Shown here piece by piece: positions 8,740 through 17,640 of a stretch of DNA of 64,000 nucleotides (within the stretch, counting starts at the first letter, position 1; every line of letters begins with the position of its first letter). Under the pieces are notes generated by a model, which was not told the origin of the DNA, did not search any database, and was given only the letters and a program-made list of their open reading frames with translations. The stretch spans positions 558,001 to 622,000 of the forward strand of contig NZ_JAPKNJ010000003.1 in the NCBI RefSeq assembly GCF_026343945.1, read 5' to 3'. The DNA comes from Kaistia algarum (GTDB lineage: Bacteria; Pseudomonadota; Alphaproteobacteria; Rhizobiales; Kaistiaceae). Made by a program: the position numbers and the translations under genes.

Positions 8740-8805
8740 GCGCCGACTGGTCGCACGCGACCGGGCCTTCAGGGGATGAGCCGACCAGCAGACCGACCAA
8801 GGCTC
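8733..8805 (+). promoter_or_regulatory. leuA attenuator region with mutually exclusive stems
   Basis: CCCCTGA (8733-8739) pairs with TCAGGGG (8769-8775), enclosing GGTCG-CACG-CGACC (8749-8762). CTGGTCG (8747-8753) can instead pair with CGACCAG (8782-8788), which would break the first structure. Such alternatives, placed directly after the leucine codons, are what attenuation needs. No T-tract terminator follows, so the mechanism may be Rho-dependent or act on leuA translation. The rest of the 359-base gap also holds GGGCGC-N6-GCGCCC around 8687-8704. Confidence 0.5.
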
Positions 8806-8852
8806 GCAGTCCGAAGCTCCATGAGCCGACTGCTCGAAGAAAGACCCACCCG

Positions 8853-10430
8853 ATGACCACTACTGGTTCCACCACCGCTGACACCTCGTCCAAGGACAAG
8901 ATCGTCATTTTCGACACGACGCTGCGCGACGGTGAACAATGCCCAGGCGCCTCGATGACCTATGAGGAAAAGCTGGAAGTCGCCGAGCTGCTCGAAGCCA
9001 TGGGCGTCGACGTGATCGAGGCCGGCTTCCCGATCGCCAGCCAGGGCGATTTCGAGGCTGTGCAGGAGATCGCCCGGAGAGCCGGGCCGGACGTGACCAT
9101 CGCCGGTCTGGCCCGTGCCATTTCCGGCGATATCATCCGCGCCGGCGAGGCCGTGCGCGTCGCCAAGCGCCCGCGCATCCATACCTTCGTCTCGACCTCG
9201 CCGATCCATCTGGCGCACCAGATGAAGAAGAGCGAGGAGCAGGTCCTCGACATCATCTCGGCAACGGTGGCGCAGGCGCGCAACCTCGTCGATGACGTCG
9301 AGTGGTCGGCGATGGACGCGACCCGCACGCCGATCGAATATCTGATCCGCTGCGTCGACGCGGCGATTAAGGCCGGCGCGACCACGATCAACCTGCCGGA
9401 CACGGTCGGCTATGCCGTTCCCGACGAATATGCGTCGATGTTCCGCACGGTCATCGAGCGTGTGGCCAATTCCGACAAGGCGATCTTCTCGACCCATTGC
9501 CATGATGATCTGGGCTTGGCGGTTGCCAATTCGCTGGCGGGTGTCGCTGGCGGTGCGCGGCAGATCGAGTGCACGATCAACGGCCTCGGCGAACGCGCCG
9601 GCAATGCGGCGCTGGAAGAGGTGGTGATGGCGATCCGCACGCGCGGTGACTATTACGCCTATCGCACAGATGTCGAGACGACGATGCTGACCCGCGCCTC
9701 CAAGCTGGTTTCGGCCGTCTCAGCCTTCCCGGTGCAGTACAACAAGGCCATCGTCGGACGGAATGCCTTCAGCCATGAGAGCGGCATTCACCAGGACGGT
9801 ATGCTGAAGAATGCCGAGACCTACGAGATCATGACGCCGGAGAGCGTCGGCGTGAAAGCCACCTCGCTGGTCATGGGCAAGCATTCAGGCCGCCATGCCT
9901 TCCGCGAGAAGCTGCGCGAGCTCGGCTATGAGTTGGGCGAGAACGCGCTGGAAGACGCGTTCAAGCGCTTCAAGGACCTCGCCGACCGCAAGAAGCATGT
10001 CTATGACGAGGATATCGAGGCGTTGGTTGGCGACGGCGTCGCCGTGGCCGGCGAGACGATCCGCGTCCTGGCGCTGACGGTCATCGCCGGCACGGGCGGC
10101 CCCGCCAAGGCGATCATCACGCTGGATGTCGAGGGCACGCACGTCACCAAGGAGATGACCGGCAATGGCCCGGTCGATGCGACGTTCAACGCGATCCAGG
10201 CGATCGTGCCGCATGAAGCCAAGATGTCGCTCTACCAGGTGCACGCCGTCACGGAAGGAACCGACGCGCAGGCCGAGGTTTCGGTGCGGCTCGAGGAGGA
10301 CGGCAAGTCCGTCACTGGCCGCGGCGCCGATCCGGACACGATGGTCGCCTCGGCGAAGGCCTACATCTCCGCCGTCAACAAGATCGCCGTGAAGCGCCAG
10401 CGCCAGCACGCACAGGCCGCCAGCGCCTGA
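8853..10430 (+). CDS. leuA: 2-isopropylmalate synthase
   Basis: A protein of 525 residues, normal for bacterial LeuA, which condenses acetyl-CoA with 2-ketoisovalerate at the committed step of leucine synthesis. The N-terminal TIM barrel carries [16 protein letters not shown] with metal and catalytic residues, [15 protein letters not shown], and [17 protein letters not shown]. The C-terminal LeuA dimer domain, from about residue 390, is the leucine-binding allosteric domain. The gene follows a leader peptide with four Leu codons, so both transcript-level and allosteric control by leucine are expected. A strong terminator follows. Confidence 0.96.
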   Translation: MTTTGSTTADTSSKDKIVIFDTTLRDGEQCPGASMTYEEKLEVAELLEAMGVDVIEAGFPIASQGDFEAVQEIARRAGPDVTIAGLARAISGDIIRAGEAVRVAKRPRIHTFVSTSPIHLAHQMKKSEEQVLDIISATVAQARNLVDDVEWSAMDATRTPIEYLIRCVDAAIKAGATTINLPDTVGYAVPDEYASMFRTVIERVANSDKAIFSTHCHDDLGLAVANSLAGVAGGARQIECTINGLGERAGNAALEEVVMAIRTRGDYYAYRTDVETTMLTRASKLVSAVSAFPVQYNKAIVGRNAFSHESGIHQDGMLKNAETYEIMTPESVGVKATSLVMGKHSGRHAFREKLRELGYELGENALEDAFKRFKDLADRKKHVYDEDIEALVGDGVAVAGETIRVLALTVIAGTGGPAKAIITLDVEGTHVTKEMTGNGPVDATFNAIQAIVPHEAKMSLYQVHAVTEGTDAQAEVSVRLEEDGKSVTGRGADPDTMVASAKAYISAVNKIAVKRQRQHAQAASA

Positions 10431-10457
10431 TAAGGCAACTTCGATTACGCATATGAA

Positions 10458-10487
10458 AAAGGGCCGCGTCGACGACGCGGCCCTTTC
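10458..10487. terminator. Bidirectional terminator between leuA and the phytase-like gene
   Basis: AAAGGGCCGCGTC (10458-10470) and GACGCGGCCCTTT (10474-10486) form a 13-base stem with a GAC loop. Runs of A before and T after allow it to end transcripts of leuA and of the convergent gene. Confidence 0.85.
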
Positions 10488-10511
10488 TCGTTTCAGTCGG
10501 GTATCCGGCGA

Positions 10512-12722
10512 TCACATCGGCAGGGCGATCTTGCCGAGGCGGATGAACTGCGTCTCGCCGGAATGGTCGTCGACGCCGTCATTGTCGGTGATCACGAAGG
10601 CATTGCCGTCCGCGTCGATCGCGAAGCTCTCGACCTTGTCGAGCACATAGCCCTTCGGCGCCGCCAGAGCCGGCAGCAGGTCCGCGAGATCCTTCTTCTC
10701 GACCTTCGGCAGTTCGCCGCCGAGCGGGGCGGGGGTGACGCCGGCCATCGGCACGAAGACGAGCTTCTTGATTGCCGCATCGCGCCCTACCTGGTTGTCG
10801 CGCTCGATAACGACGAAGCCGCCCGGCACGGAAGTCAGCTCGGAGAGGCCAACCCAGCCCTTCTGTGCCTTGTCGAGCGGGTAGTGGACCGCAGCCCATT
10901 CCTTGGTCGCCGGCTTGTAGGCAAGCAGCTTGGTAAAGCCCTTCGGATCGCCCTTCCATTCCCGCTGAACGGCGAGCCAGACGGTCTCGTCGGCGCCCGA
11001 GCCGGTCACCGTGACGCCCTCGAAGCCGAAGCGCGTGGCGTTGGCGGCGAGAGCCTCGGGCAGGGCAATCTCCTCGACCACCTCGCCCTTCGCATCGACA
11101 TGGTAGAGCGTCGACTGCGTCTTGTTCTTCTCGCGCTCCGGGTTGCCCTCGGATGCGAGCCAGAAGCCGCCGTCGGAGGCAAGCGCGATGCCCTCGAGGT
11201 CGAGATTGGCTGCCGGCTTGCCGTCCTTGGTCACAACGAGCTCTTCCGTGATCAGGGCTGGCGTCTGCGTAGCGTCGATTGTCAGGATGCGGCCGATCGA
11301 CTGCGCGCTGTCGATGACGGCGTAGAGCTTGCCCGGCGTCTTGGCGTCGCCGACCGTGCCCGAAAGCGCGGCCCAGCCGATCGGCTTGCCGTCCTTGTCG
11401 GCGGAGACGATCGACGGATAGGCCGCCGGGGCGTCGGAGCGCTCATAGATCGTCACGACCGAGCCGATCAGGCCGTCCTCGCGCAGATCGTTCTCCGCCG
11501 CGGTCACGAACAGATTGCGGTCCGGGATCGCTAGCAGGCCTTCCGGGCCGATGCCGCCGGGCAGGGCCTGCAGGAAGGTCGGCGCCTTCCCGGCGCCCTC
11601 GTCCTTGTAGACGCCGACCAGCGAGGCGCGCTCCGAGCCGATGAAGATCAGGCGATCATTGCCGAAGGTCGCGACCTCGGCGCCTTCCGGCTCGTTGCCC
11701 TTCTTGTTGCGCTTCTCGGGATAATGGCCGAGGCGCACCGTCTCGTATTCGAAGGCGGTGCCGCTGTCATAATCGACGCTGCCGTCAGCCTTGAAGATCG
11801 TGAAGCCGCGGCTGCCGCCCTTCCAGTCGCCTTCATTCGCCGTGACGAAGCGGTCCGCATCGATCCACTGCACGCCGTCCGGCTCGCGCGCGACGCCTTC
11901 CATCTTGCCGGAAAGGTCGATGACGCCGTCCTTCTTCACGTCGATGCCGTCGAGATCGACGGTGCCGGCGGAAAAGTCCTTCACGATCTTGCCGCTCGCC
12001 GCATCGACGATGGCGATCGCGTTGTTCTCCTGCAGGGTCAGCACGACCTGACCCGCATCGTTGAAATCGACGAATTCGGGCTCCGGATCCTCCGGCGTAA
12101 CACCGGAAAGGCCGGTGACGTCGACGACCTTTCTCGTCGTGCAGTCGACCGAGCCGTCGGCGCCGAGCGAGAACAGCGTCAGATTGCCGGCAGGAAGCTG
12201 GGGCAGGGCGCCGTCGTTGAGTTCCTCGTCGCGCTCGTTCTCGATCGCGATGGCGAGGAACTTGCCGTCCGGGCTCTTCGCCAGCGAATCGGGCTGGCCG
12301 CCGAGATCGCAGGTTGCGGTCACGGCCTTGGTCGCGAGATCGACCACGGCCAGATGGCCCGACGGCTCGGCCTTGGATTTCGACGTCACGACGCCGACGA
12401 GCGCGAGGCCTCCCGCGACGACGGTCGAGGTCGGCTCGCCGCCCAGCGCGACCGCACCGGCCGGCTTCGGGGCCTTCGGGTCGGTGATGTGGATAATACC
12501 GAGGCGGTTGCCGGGGCTATCGGTGTAGACGAGCGTATTGCCGTCGGCGGTCGCGGTGATGATTTCGGCAACCGTAGCCTTGGCGGCGTCGGCCCCGGCC
12601 GGCAGATTGTCGACGACATGAAATGTCGCGATACGATTGAAGTTTTCCGCCGCCTCGGAGGCGAGGGCGGTTCCGGCGAGCAGCGTCGCGGCGAGAACGC
12701 CGCGCAGCATTGGGTTCAGCAT
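10512..12722 (-). CDS. Secreted phytase/esterase-like beta-propeller protein
   Basis: A protein of about 736 residues. The ATG at 12722 is followed by a signal peptide (MLRGVLAATLLAGTALASEAAE). The N-terminal half resembles lactonase/choice-of-anchor beta-propeller repeats (VAEIITATADGNTLVYTDSP, LAKSPDGKFLAIAIENERDE). The C-terminal half matches the 'esterase-like activity of phytase' family (PF13449), with ALASDGGFWLASEGNP, NATRFGFEGVTVTG and the end DGNAFVITDNDGVDDHSGETQFIRLG. Related proteins are secreted or periplasmic phosphoesterase-like enzymes; the substrate is unknown. It converges on leuA across a shared terminator. Confidence 0.85.
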   Translation of the reverse strand: MLNPMLRGVLAATLLAGTALASEAAENFNRIATFHVVDNLPAGADAAKATVAEIITATADGNTLVYTDSPGNRLGIIHITDPKAPKPAGAVALGGEPTSTVVAGGLALVGVVTSKSKAEPSGHLAVVDLATKAVTATCDLGGQPDSLAKSPDGKFLAIAIENERDEELNDGALPQLPAGNLTLFSLGADGSVDCTTRKVVDVTGLSGVTPEDPEPEFVDFNDAGQVVLTLQENNAIAIVDAASGKIVKDFSAGTVDLDGIDVKKDGVIDLSGKMEGVAREPDGVQWIDADRFVTANEGDWKGGSRGFTIFKADGSVDYDSGTAFEYETVRLGHYPEKRNKKGNEPEGAEVATFGNDRLIFIGSERASLVGVYKDEGAGKAPTFLQALPGGIGPEGLLAIPDRNLFVTAAENDLREDGLIGSVVTIYERSDAPAAYPSIVSADKDGKPIGWAALSGTVGDAKTPGKLYAVIDSAQSIGRILTIDATQTPALITEELVVTKDGKPAANLDLEGIALASDGGFWLASEGNPEREKNKTQSTLYHVDAKGEVVEEIALPEALAANATRFGFEGVTVTGSGADETVWLAVQREWKGDPKGFTKLLAYKPATKEWAAVHYPLDKAQKGWVGLSELTSVPGGFVVIERDNQVGRDAAIKKLVFVPMAGVTPAPLGGELPKVEKKDLADLLPALAAPKGYVLDKVESFAIDADGNAFVITDNDGVDDHSGETQFIRLGKIALPM

Positions 12723-12930
12723 GGGTTTTCCAATCTGCTTCTGTCTGTCGGAGATTCGGTAGGTGCCAGAGGGCATTAGCCCGTTCGAATGACGTCGAAA
12801 TGACAGGAAGCGAGGAGCGAGGCGCGTCGCGGCGAGATTTGCACAGGCGATCGTCAATCGAGGCTGGACAGGCCCGGTTCGCTTTGCTAAACACCGCCTC
12901 GTTCCGCACGGCCTAGCGCCGCTGCGCGGC

Positions 12931-13006
12931 GGGTGCATAGCTCAGTTGGTAGAGCAGCTGACTCTTAATCAGCTTGTCCTAGGTTCGATCCCTAGTGCAC
13001 CCACCA
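12931..13006 (+). tRNA. tRNA-Lys (anticodon CTT)
   Basis: All arms fold by eye. The acceptor is GGGTGCA/TGCACCC, the D arm GCTC-loop-GAGC, the anticodon stem GCTGA/TCAGC with loop CTCTTAA, and the T arm CTAGG-TTCGATC-CCTAG. The anticodon CTT is at 12964-12966 and reads AAG. The discriminator is A and CCA is encoded (13004-13006). No integrase or duplicated tRNA end is seen nearby, so it is not an occupied attachment site here. Confidence 0.97.
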
Positions 13007-13189
13007 AATTTCCTCCATGAAATCAGTCTGATATGGATCGGCGCAGAAGAACGTTGCGGGAACGTGAGACGGCGTGAGACGCGCTGTTTCCGCCTAAAAC
13101 GGGCTCTTGGTGCTTCGGGGGGCAGGTGATGCTACTGATCCCGTGCATTCCGGATATCCACGTCGACACGGCCGGAGGATCCTGTGCGG

Positions 13190-13279
13190 ATGGCCGGCAC
13201 CATCTTCCGGGTGATGCAGTTTCAGCGGCTGGTTTTCGCGCCCGTCGCCTATGCGATGGGGCTGTGGGCCGTCCGCTAG
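13190..13279 (+). CDS. Possible 29-residue hydrophobic small protein
   Basis: The 410-base gap 13007-13416 after tRNA-Lys contains one plausible tiny gene. A strong GGAGG (13174-13178) is followed by GTG (13184) and ATG (13190). The frame reads a short amphipathic start, then VFAPVAYAMGLWAVR, and stops with TAG at 13277-13279. Length and hydrophobicity suit a single membrane helix. Evidence is only the binding site and composition; an overlapping frame also stays open, so this is tentative. Nothing else is recognisable in the gap apart from the region upstream of the next gene. Confidence 0.3.
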   Translation: MAGTIFRVMQFQRLVFAPVAYAMGLWAVR

Positions 13280-13416
13280 CGCCGGACAGGGAGCTGGCGG
13301 CGCTTGGCATATCCCCTGTTTAGTGGGGTCGCAGCCGGTGATCGGTATGACTAAGCTTGTTTCATGCGACTCTGCCGCCTCGTTGCGAGTCCGCGCCGAT
13401 ATGTTCTGAGACTTTC

Positions 13417-14280
13417 ATGATAGCCTTCCCACGCTGGCGATCGGTCCTGTTCGCAATACTGGCGCTTGTCCCGGTCCTTGCGGTGTCGAGCACTGCTGCC
13501 GCTTCGGGGATCGAGCGCATTCGCCAGAAGGGAGTACTGACTGTGGCGATGTTCGCCGAGGACGTGCCTCCGTTTTTCTATGCCAACGCGGAAGGCGCGC
13601 TTGTCGGCATCGACCCGATGCTGGCGGGGGGTATCGCTGCCAAGCTCGGCGTCCGGGTCGTCTTCGACAGATCCGCGACCACGTTCGACGGCGTCATCGA
13701 CGAGGTTGTGACGGGCCGCGCCGATATAGCCGTCAGCTTGCTCAGCAACACGCTGGAGCGAGCCATGCGCGTGAGCTTTAGCCGCAGCTATGTGAGCGTT
13801 AGGCAATTTCTGCTGATCAACCGCCTTGAGCTTGGTCAGCTTGTCGCCGGAGCTCGCGGCGCGAAGGCGGGCGCGCCTGTTCCCAGACTGCTCGATGACC
13901 CAGTCTCCCACATCGGGGTGATCGGGGGCACATCCTATGTCGGCTTCCTCAAGGAGGACTTCCCGACGGCCCAGGCTGTCGAATTCGACAGCTGGGACCC
14001 GATGCTGGCGGCGGTGAAAAGCGGCAGGCTGGTCGCGCTCCTTTATGACGAGATCGAAATCGGAAACTGGCGGCTCGCCGACCCGGCGGGCTCGCTGGAG
14101 CTTCGGCCATACCATCTTGTCGGCCATCCCGATCCGATTGCCATCGCCGTGCAACAGGGCGATGTGGACCTCAAGGCCTGGGTCGATCTCTATCTCGACA
14201 AGATGGAGGCGAATGGCCAGCTAGCGACCCTTCTCAAGACCTACCTCTATTCCGGCGATCGGCTTCTCACCAATGACTGA
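13417..14280 (+). CDS. Periplasmic amino-acid-type binding protein (SBP family 3)
   Basis: A protein of 287 residues starting at MIAFPRWRSVLF, with a signal peptide of about 30 residues ending near TAAASG. The mature part is a family 3 solute-binding protein: IERIRQKGVLTVAMFAEDVPPFFY, LVGIDPMLAGGIAAKLGV, GRADIAVSLLSNTLERAMRVSFS and HIGVIGGTSYVGFLKEDF are typical. Such proteins normally deliver polar amino acids to ABC importers. Here the next gene, overlapping by 8 bases, is instead a glutamate-transporter-fold carrier, and no ABC genes lie beside it. The pair are probably translationally coupled and functionally linked. Confidence 0.88.
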   Translation: MIAFPRWRSVLFAILALVPVLAVSSTAAASGIERIRQKGVLTVAMFAEDVPPFFYANAEGALVGIDPMLAGGIAAKLGVRVVFDRSATTFDGVIDEVVTGRADIAVSLLSNTLERAMRVSFSRSYVSVRQFLLINRLELGQLVAGARGAKAGAPVPRLLDDPVSHIGVIGGTSYVGFLKEDFPTAQAVEFDSWDPMLAAVKSGRLVALLYDEIEIGNWRLADPAGSLELRPYHLVGHPDPIAIAVQQGDVDLKAWVDLYLDKMEANGQLATLLKTYLYSGDRLLTND

Positions 14281-15565
14281 AGCGGCGAGCCGCGCCTTGC
14301 GCGCCATCCTCCGGCATCCGCTCAGTGTCTTTGCCGGCATGGCGTTGGGCGGCTTCTATGGGTGGGTGGACAAGGGCGGCACGCCGCTCATCGAGCCCAT
14401 TGGCCATGTCTATCTGCGCCTCCTGCAGATGTGCGTCATCCCGCTCCTGTTCACGGCGGTAGTCACCAGCCTCGGAAAGCTGTTTTCCGATGGATCGGCG
14501 CGACGCTATGTGGCGCGCCTGTTGGTCTTGATGGCGCTCGGAATGGCGCTGGCCGGGGGCATGGGTCTGGTCCTTGGCGAATGGGGCCAGCCCGGCGCCG
14601 AACTGCAGCAGCAGGCCCGGCAGGTGATCGGCGAGGTGATCGCGCGCGCGGAGGCGACGGGACAAACGCTGCAGTCGGGCGGTTCTGCGAGCATCGTGGA
14701 CATGGCCGTCGGAATCGTCCCCGACAACATCTTCGTCGCGCTCAGCAGTGGCAACATGCTGGCGATCCTCTTCTTCGCAGTCTTGTTCGGCGTGGCCCTC
14801 GGCTCGATCGACAAGGAAAAATCGGAACGCGCGATTGGGCTCTTCGAGAGCCTCTACGATGCGTTCATCAAGATCATCGGCTGGCTGATGTATGCCCTGC
14901 CTTTTGGTTTGTTTTGCCTCGCCTACAGCCAGATCTCCGCTATCGGCGTGCCTATCCTCATCGCGATGACCCGGCTCGTGTTGCTCATTTATGCCGGATG
15001 TCTGGCATTGATCGTGATTGCCTACCTGGTCATCTGGTGGCGCACAGGGGGCAGCATCTGGAGGTCGGTCTCGGCGCTGAGGGAGGCGGTATTCGTGGCC
15101 TTCGGCACGTCGAGCAGTTTTGCGGCGGTGCCGGCGGCATTACGCGGCCTGAAGCGAGACCTCGGCATCGATCGCAACGTCGTCGATCTCGTCATGCCCC
15201 TCGGGATCACGTTGAATCCGCCGGGCTCCGTGTTTCATTTCGCGATCGCCACGATGTTCCTCGCCAATCTCTACGGGGTCCATCTCGACGCGGGCCAGAT
15301 CGCCTTCGTTCTCGTCGCCTCGATCCTCGCCGGGGCCGCGGCCTCGGGAGCTCCCGGCGCGGCCGCACTGTCGATGATCTCGTTGATCCTCATTCCGCTC
15401 GGGCTTCCAGTGGAGGTCGCGATCATCCTGTTGGTGGCAATCGACCCGATCGTCGATCCTGCGTTGACGATCGTGAACGTCCTGACGAATGCGGCGACGA
15501 CCGCCATGCTCGGTGCGTCGAGGAAGCTCATGAGCTCGCACGCCATGCCGCCTGCCGAAGCCTGA
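14273..15565 (+). CDS. Dicarboxylate/amino-acid symporter-fold transporter (SDF family) paired with a binding protein
   Basis: A 430-residue inner-membrane carrier of the DAACS/SDF family. Landmarks of the fold are present: the HP1 serine motif TSSS (279-282), a TM7 motif, the HP2 tip GAPG (359-362) and the TM8 line DPIVDPALTIVNVLTN. Aligned by eye to GltPh, D390 and D394 are kept (here D391, D395), but R397 is Leu398 and D405 is Asn406, and the TM7 NMDGT is NPPGS (315-319). Loss of the arginine suggests a neutral or unusual substrate. Loss of two aspartates suggests altered cation coupling. Its start overlaps the binding-protein gene. Confidence 0.88.
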   Translation: MTEAASRALRAILRHPLSVFAGMALGGFYGWVDKGGTPLIEPIGHVYLRLLQMCVIPLLFTAVVTSLGKLFSDGSARRYVARLLVLMALGMALAGGMGLVLGEWGQPGAELQQQARQVIGEVIARAEATGQTLQSGGSASIVDMAVGIVPDNIFVALSSGNMLAILFFAVLFGVALGSIDKEKSERAIGLFESLYDAFIKIIGWLMYALPFGLFCLAYSQISAIGVPILIAMTRLVLLIYAGCLALIVIAYLVIWWRTGGSIWRSVSALREAVFVAFGTSSSFAAVPAALRGLKRDLGIDRNVVDLVMPLGITLNPPGSVFHFAIATMFLANLYGVHLDAGQIAFVLVASILAGAAASGAPGAAALSMISLILIPLGLPVEVAIILLVAIDPIVDPALTIVNVLTNAATTAMLGASRKLMSSHAMPPAEA

Positions 15566-15811
15566 CCGGAATCCATCGCCGCGCCCTGCGGCCATCCAGC
15601 GTGGCGGATAGGCGACCGAGCTTTCATTGACGTCAAACTGGCGCTTCTTGTCACGCGCATCCTCTCCCTCGATCCTGCCAAAGCTGATGCGCGGTCTTTA
15701 GCCATCCGGTGGGTGATTTCGCGTTTCTTGCATTTGTATTGAACTGTCCAAGCGGACGTTAAGCCGTTCCGGCTAAGGTGGCGTATCCTTGTTGGGGCTT
15801 GGAGTTCGAGC

Positions 15812-16501
15812 ATGCAGACCAAGATCATCGGCACCGTTCTTCCTGTTCTGGAGATCGAGCTTGCTTCCGGGGAAGCCGTTGTCGGCGTCCCCGAGCAGCT
15901 CTCCTGGATCACGGGAGGGGTGACCCTCCATACATCCGTAGCGGCTGCCGGAGGCGGGGGCCTTTTCGGGCTCGTCAGCCGCGCCGTTTCCGGCGCCGGC
16001 ATCGTGATGACCGAAATGCGCGCCGAAAACGGACCTGGCATGGTCGGCTTCGCCGCGCATCTGCCCGGCGAGATCATCGAAATCGATGTCGGCCACGGTG
16101 CCTATATGGTGCACCGGCATGGCTTCCTGTGTGGCACGTCGGGGATCGTCGTCTCGAGCGCGTTGCAGCAAAATCTCGGGGCTGGCGTCTTCGGCGGCGA
16201 TGGGTTCGTGCTGCAGAAGATTGCGGGGGAGGGCAAGGCCTTCGTCGAACTGGGCGGCGAGATCGTGAAATACGACCTCCAAGCTGGCCAGTCGATTCAC
16301 GTCCATCCCGGCCATGTCGGTCTGTTCGACGAGCAGGTCTCGTTCGAGATCACGGCCATGCGCGGCGTCCGCAGCACCTTCTTCGCCACCGGCGACTTCT
16401 TCATGGCCAAGCTGACGGGGCCGGGGCGCGTCTGGCTGCAGACGCTGACGGCGCCGGGCCTCGCCCACACGATCAGCCATTATCTACCGAAGCAGGGCTG
16501 A
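15812..16501 (+). CDS. AIM24/TIGR00266-family protein
   Basis: A protein of 229 residues with the beta-rich, glycine-dense pattern of the AIM24 family (DUF124): AVVGVPEQLSWITGGVTLHTS near the start, GGGGLFGLVSRAVSGAG, AAHLPGEIIEIDV, FVLQKIAGEGKAFVELGGEIVKYDL and a final VRSTFFATGDFFMAKLTGPGRVWLQTL. The family is widespread in bacteria and includes a mitochondrial biogenesis protein; its biochemical role in bacteria is unknown. A GGAG precedes the ATG. It ends five bases before the secreted aspartic-protease gene, so the two probably form an operon. The 246 bases upstream hold nothing I recognise. Confidence 0.88.
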   Translation: MQTKIIGTVLPVLEIELASGEAVVGVPEQLSWITGGVTLHTSVAAAGGGGLFGLVSRAVSGAGIVMTEMRAENGPGMVGFAAHLPGEIIEIDVGHGAYMVHRHGFLCGTSGIVVSSALQQNLGAGVFGGDGFVLQKIAGEGKAFVELGGEIVKYDLQAGQSIHVHPGHVGLFDEQVSFEITAMRGVRSTFFATGDFFMAKLTGPGRVWLQTLTAPGLAHTISHYLPKQG

Positions 16502-16506
16502 GCCCG

Positions 16507-17532
16507 ATGAATGCTGTTCGGCAAGTCACCCTGGCGGCGTCGCTGATTCTTGCCGGTTCGGCGTTGGCGCAGGAGGTAACGAGGCCGGATTATTCGGCTT
16601 TCAGCCAGTCCACGTTTCTGCGCTTTCTGAACGCGCGGGACGGCGAGATCACGCGCAGTCCGCATATCGGGCTTTCGTTTGGCGGCCGGACGATTTCGGC
16701 GACGCTCGATACGGGTTCGACGGGCGTCGTGGTAGCGGCGGCTCTGATACCGAATTTCGACCAATTGCCCGTGCTTGGCGATGGCAAGCTGACCTATACG
16801 AGTTCGGGCCGCATCATGCTCGGCAAATGGGTCACGACGCCGATTACCCTCATCGGTGGAAACGGCAATTCGGTGACGACCGCGCCGATGCCCGTGCTGG
16901 CCATCACGAAGATCGCCTGCACGGAAACGGCGCGGCGCTGCGAGCCGAGCGATGATCCTCGCCATACTGCGATGATCGGCATTGGCTTCGGCCGTGAGCG
17001 GGACGCGCAGGCGCAGAGCACGCGCGACAAGAATCCGCTGATGCAACTCCCACCGGATGCCAAACAGCGCCAAGGCTATGTCATCACGACAGAGGGCATT
17101 CAGATTGGTCTCACCCCCGAGAATACGGACGGCGCCTTCCGCTTCGTGAAACTCATCAAGATGGACGAAGTCGATGACTGGGCCGGCATTCCGGCCTGCA
17201 TCTCGCTCGCCGGCACTACGCCGCCAGCCTGCGGCTCCATGCTGATGGATACCGGCGTCGGTGACATGTACATGAGCGCCCCGCCGTCCCAAATCCCAGC
17301 CAAGCCCTTGCCGGACGGCACTTCCGTTGCGATCAGCCTGGGCAGTGCCGAGGCCAGCCAGCCGCTCTACAGCTTCACGGTCGGCGATCCCGCGTCCCGG
17401 CTGGCTCCCTCCCGTATTTTCCTGAGCGCTTCCGACAAGCGCTCCTTCGTCAATACGGGCTTCCACCTGCTCTACGGGTTCGACTATCTCTACGACGCCG
17501 ATGGCGGTTACGCGGCATTCCGTCCACGCTAA
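16507..17532 (+). CDS. Secreted pepsin-like aspartic protease (two DTG motifs)
   Basis: A protein of 341 residues with a signal peptide (cut near ALAQE, residue 22). Residues 66-72 read ATLDTGSTG, with catalytic Asp68. A second lobe motif, SMLMDTGVGDMYM, gives Asp248 at the spacing expected for two-lobed pepsin-fold enzymes. TAMIGIGFG at about 155 recalls the pepsin segment that follows the flap. Four cysteines (138, 145, 231, 242) could form two disulfides. Bacterial family A1 proteases exist but are uncommon, so a retropepsin-like or inactive fold relative remains possible. It follows the AIM24 gene closely. Confidence 0.75.
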   Translation: MNAVRQVTLAASLILAGSALAQEVTRPDYSAFSQSTFLRFLNARDGEITRSPHIGLSFGGRTISATLDTGSTGVVVAAALIPNFDQLPVLGDGKLTYTSSGRIMLGKWVTTPITLIGGNGNSVTTAPMPVLAITKIACTETARRCEPSDDPRHTAMIGIGFGRERDAQAQSTRDKNPLMQLPPDAKQRQGYVITTEGIQIGLTPENTDGAFRFVKLIKMDEVDDWAGIPACISLAGTTPPACGSMLMDTGVGDMYMSAPPSQIPAKPLPDGTSVAISLGSAEASQPLYSFTVGDPASRLAPSRIFLSASDKRSFVNTGFHLLYGFDYLYDADGGYAAFRPR

Positions 17533-17542
17533 GGTTGCGGGC

Positions 17543-17556
17543 TTGATCGATATCAA
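17543..17556. promoter_or_regulatory. Perfect FNR/FixK-type box upstream of the alcohol dehydrogenase gene
   Basis: TTGAT-CGAT-ATCAA matches the consensus TTGAT-N4-ATCAA of FNR, Anr and FixK regulators without mismatch. It is centred about 92 bases before the ATG of the dehydrogenase gene and lies just behind the protease gene. This suggests activation of the dehydrogenase under low oxygen. A chance match cannot be excluded from sequence alone. Confidence 0.6.
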
Positions 17557-17640
17557 GGCGCCCTGATCATCGGTCCGGCACTGTCTTCCCGACGCTTTTC
17601 GGAGCCCTCGCTCCGTTCATGCCATGGAGGAAAACGTGCC

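Noticed and set aside
12931..13006. tRNA-Lys considered as an integration site of a mobile element
   Set aside because: No integrase gene and no repeat of the tRNA 3' end is seen on either side.
15778..16506. Open frame upstream of the aspartic protease suggesting a 584-residue fusion protein
   Set aside because: The extra part overlaps AIM24 in another frame and is Arg-rich noise; a signal peptide at 16507 marks the real start.
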